Source: Candidatus Fermentibacteraceae bacterium (GTDB lineage Bacteria; Fermentibacterota; Fermentibacteria; Fermentibacterales; JCC-6). Taken from it: DNA of 11,048 bases. Within the stretch, counting starts at the first letter, position 1. Every line of letters starts with the position of its first letter. The notes under the pieces were generated by a model. The model had not been told where the DNA came from, ran no database searches, and was given only the letters and a program-made list of their open reading frames with translations. Of this stretch, positions 6,793-11,048 are shown in pieces. The stretch covers positions 1-11,048 of the forward strand of contig JAGGYZ010000042.1 of the NCBI GenBank assembly GCA_021162285.1, in the 5' to 3' direction. The translations under genes were made by a program, and so were the position numbers.

Positions 6793-6823
6793 GAGGCTTC
6801 TTACATGGGCAAACTGAAGCCTC
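6793..6823. repeat. Inverted repeat in the sfsA/lipoprotein intergenic region
   Basis: GAGGCTTC (6793-6800) and GAAGCCTC (6816-6823) are perfect 8-bp inverted arms around a 15-nt loop. It lies upstream of sfsA (minus) and upstream of the lipoprotein promoter (plus). No U-run follows. It could be an operator for a dimeric regulator or a hairpin in the sfsA leader. The rest of 6765-6953 holds only the promoter and ribosome binding sites listed separately. Confidence 0.4.
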
Positions 6824-6862
6824 TGCGCAAGGCGGTACCCTCGCGGGCAGCATCATGATTGA

Positions 6863-6891
6863 TTGACCGATGTTCAGCAGGTGTGTATAGT
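6863..6891 (+). promoter_or_regulatory. Putative sigma70-type promoter of the lipoprotein gene
   Basis: TTGACC (6863-6868), a 17-bp spacer and TATAGT (6886-6891): the clearest sigma70-like promoter in the window. It would give a leader of about 55 nt before the ATG at 6954, with AAGGGAG (6942-6948) as the ribosome binding site. Confidence 0.65.
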
Positions 6892-6953
6892 TCCCCCCGT
6901 TCGTTATCGGGATTGTATACAGACGGTTTCAGAACTCTTTGAAGGGAGATACC

Positions 6954-7568
6954 ATGGCTACAAAGATGTTGTTTGTTCTTGCACTGGCAGCAGTGCTGTT
7001 TTCCGGCTGCGGAAGCGAAACACCAGGTGAAGACGCTGCAGAAGCAGTTGATAATGTCGTCGAGGAGCAGGGTACAGCTGCAGAGGAAACTATCCCCGTT
7101 GTTGAGACTCCACAGGTTGAAGTTGCAGTTATCCTGGAGTCAACAAACGGTGCATACACAGCGGTAGATCCCATTGACTGGTCGGAAATTCTTACACAAC
7201 AGGCTCATTTCTCAGAATTCACAGACAACAGTGTCTGCACAATTTTCATGGCTAATTTTGAAACCGAAGAAAATCTCAGAACTGTGGAGCTTCAGCCAGG
7301 TCAGGCCGTGTTGTATTTTGTTCTTACACAGCCAGCAGGCAGTGTTCCTGTAGCAGGTGTTTACGATCTTACTGTGATGGATGTTGATTTCAGCGGCACA
7401 GCATCAATCAGAGTTGCCGGCGGATCAACTGTTATGCTCTCCCAGTCGGCTACAACAGCTGGTGAGCTGGAAATCCTGGCAGTAACACCTGAATCTGTTA
7501 CAGGTATTTTCAATATTGAAGAAAGATGGACTTCAATGTCCGGAGCATTTGAGGCTGAGATTCTCTAA
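6954..7568 (+). CDS. Putative lipoprotein of unknown function
   Basis: A 204-residue protein with a signal peptide (MATKMLFVLALAAVLFSGC) ending in a lipobox at C19. After the Cys comes an acidic, Ala/Glu-rich linker (about 20-50) of the kind that tethers a domain away from the membrane. The rest (51-204) looks like one beta-rich domain with many Val/Thr strands and no recognised catalytic motif. ATG at 6954 is chosen because AAGGGAG stands 5 nt upstream; the in-frame TTG at 6939 lies against that site and would add five residues before the signal peptide. It is a single-gene transcription unit: a strong promoter upstream and an intrinsic terminator 14 bp after the stop. The protein is expected in the outer or inner membrane facing the periplasm. 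I do not recognise the family. Confidence 0.8.
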   Translation: MATKMLFVLALAAVLFSGCGSETPGEDAAEAVDNVVEEQGTAAEETIPVVETPQVEVAVILESTNGAYTAVDPIDWSEILTQQAHFSEFTDNSVCTIFMANFETEENLRTVELQPGQAVLYFVLTQPAGSVPVAGVYDLTVMDVDFSGTASIRVAGGSTVMLSQSATTAGELEILAVTPESVTGIFNIEERWTSMSGAFEAEIL

Positions 7569-7581
7569 GCCTGTTTACACT

Positions 7582-7611
7582 GAAAGGCCCCGGTTAGCGC
7601 CGGGGCCTTTC
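7582..7611 (+). terminator. Strong intrinsic (rho-independent) terminator
   Basis: A perfect 12-bp stem (GAAAGGCCCCGG, 7582-7593, with CCGGGGCCTTTC, 7600-7611) around the 6-nt loop TTAGCG, 13 nt after the lipoprotein stop. The A-run on the left arm and T-run on the right arm are short, so it may work in both directions. It separates the lipoprotein gene from the comEC-like gene. Confidence 0.85.
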
Positions 7612-7654
7612 TGCAGTATTTGTATCTGAAGAAAGTTAGAAGGTTAATCTGTGT

Positions 7655-8806
7655 ATGGAACTTTCTAACCGGGCTGTTGCTGCTGCTTCTGTGCTGCTGT
7701 TGATCCTGTTTCTAACTGTCAGGCCGCAGACGGTGAACAACGGCTACTCCCACGGAGTATGGCGGGGAAAACTGACAACGGTTACAGCAAAAGGCGGCAT
7801 GCTGAGTACAGGAACCGGAAACTACTGGGTTGCAAGCAGTCTGCTGGCAGGCGAAGTGCTTCGCGGCGACTCGCTGCTTGTGCTGGGGTACCGCAGTGGA
7901 ATGTTTATCACCCCTTTCGGCATCAGATCAAAGCTTTCCAGGTCTCCTGTTTCTCGTATACGACGAAGTTACCGGGACAGACTTTTGAATACAATTTCCG
8001 ATTCTGTGGCCCGGGGTCTTACCGGAGGGCTTCTAATGGGGCTCAGAGGATTGATTCCCGCTGGCACGGCAAGTGTGTTCAAGCAGTCGGGAACATCGCA
8101 CCTGCTGGCTCTGTCCGGGCTTCACACGGGAATTGTTGCACTGGTTCTTCTTTATCTAACAAAACTTGTTCTCGGGAAAGGAATTTTGTCAGGCTGGGCA
8201 GCAGTAACTGGAATAGTTGCTTTTACAGTTCTTTCCGGGGGAAGAGCGTCAACGGTAAGGGCAGGTATTATGGCTTCATCTGTGGTGTTGTGGCTGAGCT
8301 ACCGCGGGGGAGGTGTGCACCTGCTTACGCTGTGGTGGGCTGCTCTTGCTGTGTCTCTGGTTATCAGCCCGGGTATACTGTCTGACAGAGGTGCCCAGAT
8401 GTCATACGGGGCAGTTCTGTCGCTCATCGTGTTCGGTGGTAATCCCAGGGGCAGATTTTCTGTTATTCTGGCTCCGCTTTACGCCGGAATTACAGTAACA
8501 GTCTGTCTTGCTCCACTTATCACAGCTGTTTACGGGGGTTTTTCCTGGACAGGTCCTGTTGCAACTGCTGTTTCGCTGCCGTTCATGCTGATGGTTATGG
8601 CTCTTGGCTTCACAGGTTCTGCAGGGCTCACTCAGGTTTCAGTGCTCCTGAACCCTGTTACCCATCTGTGGATGCAGACACTGGAATTGTTTCAGTGTAC
8701 ACCGGTATCTCTTTCTCCCGGGATAATGTATCCTGTGTGGGTATTTCTGCTTGTGTGTCTCAGGATAATTTCCAGATGGAACCGGTTCAACAGAAGGTTC
8801 AGATAG
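7655..8806 (+). CDS. Short ComEC/Rec2 family DNA-uptake channel protein lacking the metallo-beta-lactamase domain
   Basis: A 383-residue polytopic membrane protein. Residues 7-24 form a first membrane segment and 33-80 a small beta-rich (OB-like) periplasmic part. The competence domain follows with its diagnostic FKQSGTSHLLALSGLHTG (142-159) and GGRASTVRAGIMAS (195-208), then several membrane helices to about residue 375. Typical ComEC proteins are about 700-800 residues and end in a metallo-beta-lactamase-like domain; here the protein stops after the membrane core. ComEC conducts single-stranded DNA across the inner membrane during natural transformation. The ATG is poorly supported: AGAAGG lies about 11 nt upstream, so translation may be weak or start differently. 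It lies downstream of a terminator, so it needs its own promoter, which I cannot identify with confidence. Its 3' end overlaps the next convergent gene by 8 bp. Confidence 0.9.
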   Translation: MELSNRAVAAASVLLLILFLTVRPQTVNNGYSHGVWRGKLTTVTAKGGMLSTGTGNYWVASSLLAGEVLRGDSLLVLGYRSGMFITPFGIRSKLSRSPVSRIRRSYRDRLLNTISDSVARGLTGGLLMGLRGLIPAGTASVFKQSGTSHLLALSGLHTGIVALVLLYLTKLVLGKGILSGWAAVTGIVAFTVLSGGRASTVRAGIMASSVVLWLSYRGGGVHLLTLWWAALAVSLVISPGILSDRGAQMSYGAVLSLIVFGGNPRGRFSVILAPLYAGITVTVCLAPLITAVYGGFSWTGPVATAVSLPFMLMVMALGFTGSAGLTQVSVLLNPVTHLWMQTLELFQCTPVSLSPGIMYPVWVFLLVCLRIISRWNRFNRRFR

Positions 8807-9704
8807 AAGTGGTATCAGGAGGCAGGCTGTCTACTCCGAAGGATACTGAGTCTTCAGGAGTTTCAACGGTGGTTTCAATGGCCGGGGGCAGTTCGATTTC
8901 AACAGCCGGAACAGAGTCCACTGCAATGGAATCAGTTTCAACAACAGGGGAAAGGGAATCCTCCTCCACAGCTGGTGTTTCAGGTTCTTCAATTAACTCC
9001 GGAACAGTATCCACAGCAACGGCGGAAGCCGACTCATCTCTGATGAACCTGATGAATACAGACCCCACGTTATCCAGGGCTCCTTCCAGGTTATCAAGGC
9101 CTACTGCCTCAAATTCAGCACCAAGCGGCAGATCTATACTCATTGTATCACCGGGGAAAAGTGTCCATGCGTCTCTTACACTGCCGGGAAAATGCCCTAT
9201 CAGTATGGTGAGACCGTCGTAGTTCTGCAGGTTGTCGCCTTCTACGATAATGGTGTAGCTGCCTGCCGGCAGCGAGAGAAACCTGGACCGTTCCAGTATG
9301 GCAAGATGGTAGGCACTGGATACGGTAATGGTAGGTGTTACCTCAAGAATTACAGGAAGAAACCTCACGGTGTCTGTTGCCGACGGAGTAACCACTACAA
9401 CTGTTACGCTGTCAAGATACCCTGGAGCTGCCTGCCAGGTAACGCTTCTGCCGTAGGCTTCAGTTGAACTGGTGCTTGTAAACTCTCCAGAGCTGCAGGT
9501 CCACACAGCCTGAGCTCCATCTGGCAGAATCGTAGAGAGATACGCAGTTCCATCACCGGACGGGTCGATGGATGCGAGAATCTGAACTGGGTCGTTCAAC
9601 TGCCCCAGGCTTTCCCTCACAAGGTATGTGAGAAGAAGTGCCACAGGAAGAAGAATCGGGAGCAGAACCGGAAGCAGCTGTTTGAATTTTCCTTTTCTTG
9701 CCAT
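8799..9704 (-). CDS. Membrane-anchored periplasmic protein with a Pro/acidic repetitive tail, function unknown
   Basis: A 301-residue protein. A lysine-rich start (MARKGKFK) is followed by one hydrophobic segment (about 10-29), predicting a cytoplasmic N-terminus and the remainder outside the inner membrane. Residues 31-222 appear to be beta-rich, Val/Thr-rich modules with no catalytic motif that I recognise. Residues 223-301 form a low-complexity tail with about 21 acidic residues, 10 prolines and no Lys, Arg or His, built on recurring D-S/T-V/L/I units (such as VDTVP, VDSVP, VDSLP). The tail may be a flexible spacer or a charged binding surface. There is no Shine-Dalgarno site before ATG 9704; a -10-like TATATT ends 10 nt upstream. 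It is divergent from the M42 peptidase gene and convergent with the comEC-like gene, overlapping it by 8 bp. Confidence 0.8.
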   Translation of the reverse strand: MARKGKFKQLLPVLLPILLPVALLLTYLVRESLGQLNDPVQILASIDPSGDGTAYLSTILPDGAQAVWTCSSGEFTSTSSTEAYGRSVTWQAAPGYLDSVTVVVVTPSATDTVRFLPVILEVTPTITVSSAYHLAILERSRFLSLPAGSYTIIVEGDNLQNYDGLTILIGHFPGSVRDAWTLFPGDTMSIDLPLGAEFEAVGLDNLEGALDNVGSVFIRFIRDESASAVAVDTVPELIEEPETPAVEEDSLSPVVETDSIAVDSVPAVEIELPPAIETTVETPEDSVSFGVDSLPPDTTSI

Positions 9705-9714
9705 AGTACCGGGG

Positions 9715-9722
9715 AATATAGT
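9715..9722. promoter_or_regulatory. Overlapping divergent -10 elements between the anchored-protein gene and the M42 gene
   Basis: GAATATAGT reads as TATAGT on the plus strand (9717-9722) and TATATT on the minus strand (9720-9715). Both sit in a 45-bp divergent intergenic region. The plus -10 leaves a leader of about 20 nt with AAAGGA (9737-9742) before the GTG at 9750. The minus -10 ends 10 nt before the ATG at 9704, implying a nearly leaderless transcript. The -35 hexamers are weak on both sides. Confidence 0.35.
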
Positions 9723-9749
9723 TTCTCAAACACGGGAAAGGAAATTATC

Positions 9750-10772
9750 GTGCAGAATACAATGGAGTTTCTTATGCAGCTTCTCAGAACGAAAAGCGTG
9801 ACTGGGAACACGGACCTGGTGCTGGAGATTGTAAAAAACCGTATGGTATCTATCGGACTTGATGTGACTGTAACCAACAAGGGATCTCTGGTGGCATCCA
9901 TGGAGGGAACCACAGACGATTCCGCTGTTATCAGTGCGCACATGGATACCCTTGGGGCTGTGGTGTCAAAGATTGAGACTGGCGGAAAACTGAAGTACCA
10001 TATAGTGGGTGGGTTTACAGCCGGCAGCATAGAGGGTGAATACTGCAGTGTAGAAACATTCTCAGGCAAACTGATTCCAGGTACTATTCTTTTCAAGAAC
10101 ACTTCTGTTCATGCGTACGGCAGAGAAAAAAGCAGTGCGAAGAGGTCACACGAAGACATGTACATTAGACTTGATGACAAAGCAGGCTCTTCAGAAGAGG
10201 TTAAAGGGCTTGGCGTGAGTGTAGGAAACTACATACACTTCGAGCCGAGGGCTCAGCATCTCAGCACCGGTTACATAAAAAGCCGTCATCTGGATGACAA
10301 AGCCGGCGTGGCAGTGCTCGTGGCAGCAGCAGAGAGACTTGTAAACATGAAGGTGAAACCGCAGAGGAACATCCACTTTCTGTTCACTGTTCATGAAGAA
10401 GTTGGTCACGGTGCCGCAGGATGGCTTCCGGAAAATGTTTCCGACTTCCTGGCTGTAGACATGGGTGTGTGCGGAGCAGACCAGACTTCAGATGAGAGAA
10501 AAGTAACGGTTTGTGCCGCAGACAGTTCCGGTCCATACAACTACGAGCTGACGAAGCATCTCATAAACCTGTCCGAGATGAACGGAATACCCTACGTGGT
10601 AGACACTTTTCCCTTCTACGGTTCTGACGCAGGAGCTGCGATGAGGATGGGGCTTGATGCCAGACATGCTCTTGTGGGACCGGGTGTTGATACATCTCAT
10701 GCCGTAGAGAGAACCCACGAAGAGGCAATCAAAGCAACAATCGATCTGGTAACGATATTTGCTATGGAGTAA
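9750..10772 (+). CDS. M42 family metallopeptidase (glutamyl aminopeptidase/endoglucanase-like)
   Basis: A 340-residue cytosolic di-metal aminopeptidase of the TET type, expected to trim short peptides and to assemble into large oligomers. Expected active-site residues are present: H64 and D66 in HMDT, D182 in RHLDDKAG (179-186), catalytic E216 and ligand E217 in HEEVGHG (215-221), D237 in AVDMG and H317 in TSHAVERTH (315-323). An unusual detail is a second LDDKAG, about 40 residues before the metal-binding one, where many M42 enzymes read DVGA or DEKV. The start is taken as GTG 9750, with AAAGGA 7 nt upstream; ATG 9762 is a possible alternative that would shorten the protein by four residues. 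It is divergently transcribed from the membrane-anchored protein gene. Its stop lies 11 bp inside the convergent GmhB-like gene. Confidence 0.95.
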   Translation: MQNTMEFLMQLLRTKSVTGNTDLVLEIVKNRMVSIGLDVTVTNKGSLVASMEGTTDDSAVISAHMDTLGAVVSKIETGGKLKYHIVGGFTAGSIEGEYCSVETFSGKLIPGTILFKNTSVHAYGREKSSAKRSHEDMYIRLDDKAGSSEEVKGLGVSVGNYIHFEPRAQHLSTGYIKSRHLDDKAGVAVLVAAAERLVNMKVKPQRNIHFLFTVHEEVGHGAAGWLPENVSDFLAVDMGVCGADQTSDERKVTVCAADSSGPYNYELTKHLINLSEMNGIPYVVDTFPFYGSDAGAAMRMGLDARHALVGPGVDTSHAVERTHEEAIKATIDLVTIFAME

Positions 10773-11048
10773 GTATAAGCTCAGCGGCAGACACCACAGA
10801 GTCTGTTATGTGGTTCGGCATGGGCAGGTTTTCAGAAGCTATCCTGTTGAGCTGAGCTGAGCCGCGGCCTGAAAGAACAAGCACTGTTTCAAGATCTGCT
10901 CTTCTTCCAAGCTCCATATCACTTTCGGCGTCACCTATCATCCAGCCACCGGAAGGCAGATTAAGGTCGCTCCTTGCCTGGTCTATCATGCCTGTTTCAG
11001 GCTTCCTGCAACTGCACCTGTCATCCGGATGGTGAGGGCAGTAGTAGA
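10762..11048 (-). CDS. GmhB-like HAD phosphatase (D,D-heptose 1,7-bisphosphate 7-phosphatase family), C-terminal part
   Basis: The frame is open from the right edge to TAG at 10762-10764, giving the last 94 residues or so. CPHHP followed by CSCRKPETGM is the zinc-site loop and motif III lysine of the HAD-IIIA GmhB/HisB-N group. WMIGDAESDMELGRRA then carries the motif IV acidic residues that bind magnesium. GmhB removes the 7-phosphate of heptose 1,7-bisphosphate in ADP-heptose synthesis for the LPS core; histidinol-phosphatase is the main alternative within the same family. The N-terminal half with the catalytic DxD is outside the window, so specificity cannot be decided. The 3' end overlaps the M42 gene by 11 bp. 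Confidence 0.85.
   Translation of the reverse strand, partial: YYCPHHPDDRCSCRKPETGMIDQARSDLNLPSGGWMIGDAESDMELGRRADLETVLVLSGRGSAQLNRIASENLPMPNHITDSVVSAAELILTP

Noticed and set aside
6805..6858. 17-codon basic plus-strand frame starting MGKLKPLRK
   Set aside because: Only a weak GAGG far upstream, no promoter positioned to transcribe it, and it overlaps the inverted repeat; too short to support.
6939..6953. TTG start for the lipoprotein five codons upstream
   Set aside because: It sits against the AAGGGAG ribosome binding site serving ATG 6954, and the signal peptide begins naturally at that ATG.
7759..8385. Plus-strand frame of 208 codons
   Set aside because: Out-of-frame shadow of the ComEC-like gene; Cys/Arg/Ser-rich, without a domain pattern.
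8668..9222. Long plus-strand frame (184 codons) rich in Ser/Thr/Gly
   Set aside because: It is the antisense shadow of the repetitive acidic tail of the minus-strand gene at 8799-9704 and has no ribosome binding site; its composition simply mirrors that tail.
9617..10102. Minus-strand frame of 161 codons
   Set aside because: Crosses the divergent promoter region and the start of both flanking genes; no ribosome binding site and no protein family pattern.
1..11048. Mobile elements, CRISPR arrays, tRNA/rRNA genes or a defence island
   Set aside because: No transposase, integrase, direct-repeat array, tRNA-like cloverleaf or rRNA sequence was recognised, and gene content and composition look chromosomal throughout.

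Overview
The window looks like a piece of chromosome from a diderm (Gram-negative-type) bacterium with roughly balanced base composition. Evidence for an outer membrane is a lipid A acyltransferase-like gene at the left edge, a heptose-bisphosphate phosphatase-like (GmhB) gene at the right edge and a clear lipoprotein. A C-terminal domain resembling type IX secretion (T9SS)/FlgD-Ig-like sorting modules, and a DUF6982-like protein, would suit the FCB group or a related uncultured phylum. That placement is inference, not something the sequence proves. No transposon, phage gene, CRISPR array, tRNA or rRNA was seen. I found no recognisable defence or biosynthetic system; most of the window is dense, ordinary chromosomal coding sequence.

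Layout: (1) 1-430 (-), 5' part of an LpxL/HtrB-type acyltransferase, divergent from (2) 524-3166 (+) polA, a full-length DNA polymerase I with intact proofreading motifs. It is followed 9 bp later by (3) 3176-4504 (+), a sulfatase-superfamily putative lipoprotein with Thr at the nucleophile position. (4) 4497-4973 (-) encodes an unusual exported dicluster ferredoxin with a sorting-domain-like tail, in an operon with and 8 nt overlapping (5) 4966-5448 (-), a SpoU/TrmH-type RNA 2'-O-methyltransferase. (6) 5577-5672 (+) is a 31-codon small ORF whose stop overlaps the start of (7) 5669-6070 (+), a DUF6982-like protein. (8) 6054-6764 (-) is sfsA with a TTG start. (9) 6954-7568 (+) is a lipoprotein of unknown function closed by a strong intrinsic terminator. 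(10) 7655-8806 (+) is a short ComEC/Rec2 channel protein. (11) 8799-9704 (-) is a membrane-anchored protein with a Pro/acidic tail, divergent from (12) 9750-10772 (+), an M42 aminopeptidase. (13) 10762-11048 (-) is the C-terminal part of a GmhB-like HAD phosphatase.

The genes do not form one pathway: they cover replication/repair, RNA modification, DNA uptake, peptide turnover and envelope building. Structural themes recur. All four convergent gene pairs overlap at their 3' ends with no strong terminator between them. Several sigma70-like promoters can be read, and two or three of them sit so close to the start codon that the mRNA should be nearly leaderless, while other genes have clear Shine-Dalgarno sites. 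The best candidates for something undescribed are the exported ferredoxin/sorting-domain fusion and the small ORF coupled to the DUF6982-like gene.

No stretch over 300 bases lacks a gene. The longest gaps are 6765-6953 (promoter plus inverted repeat) and 5449-5576 (two promoters).
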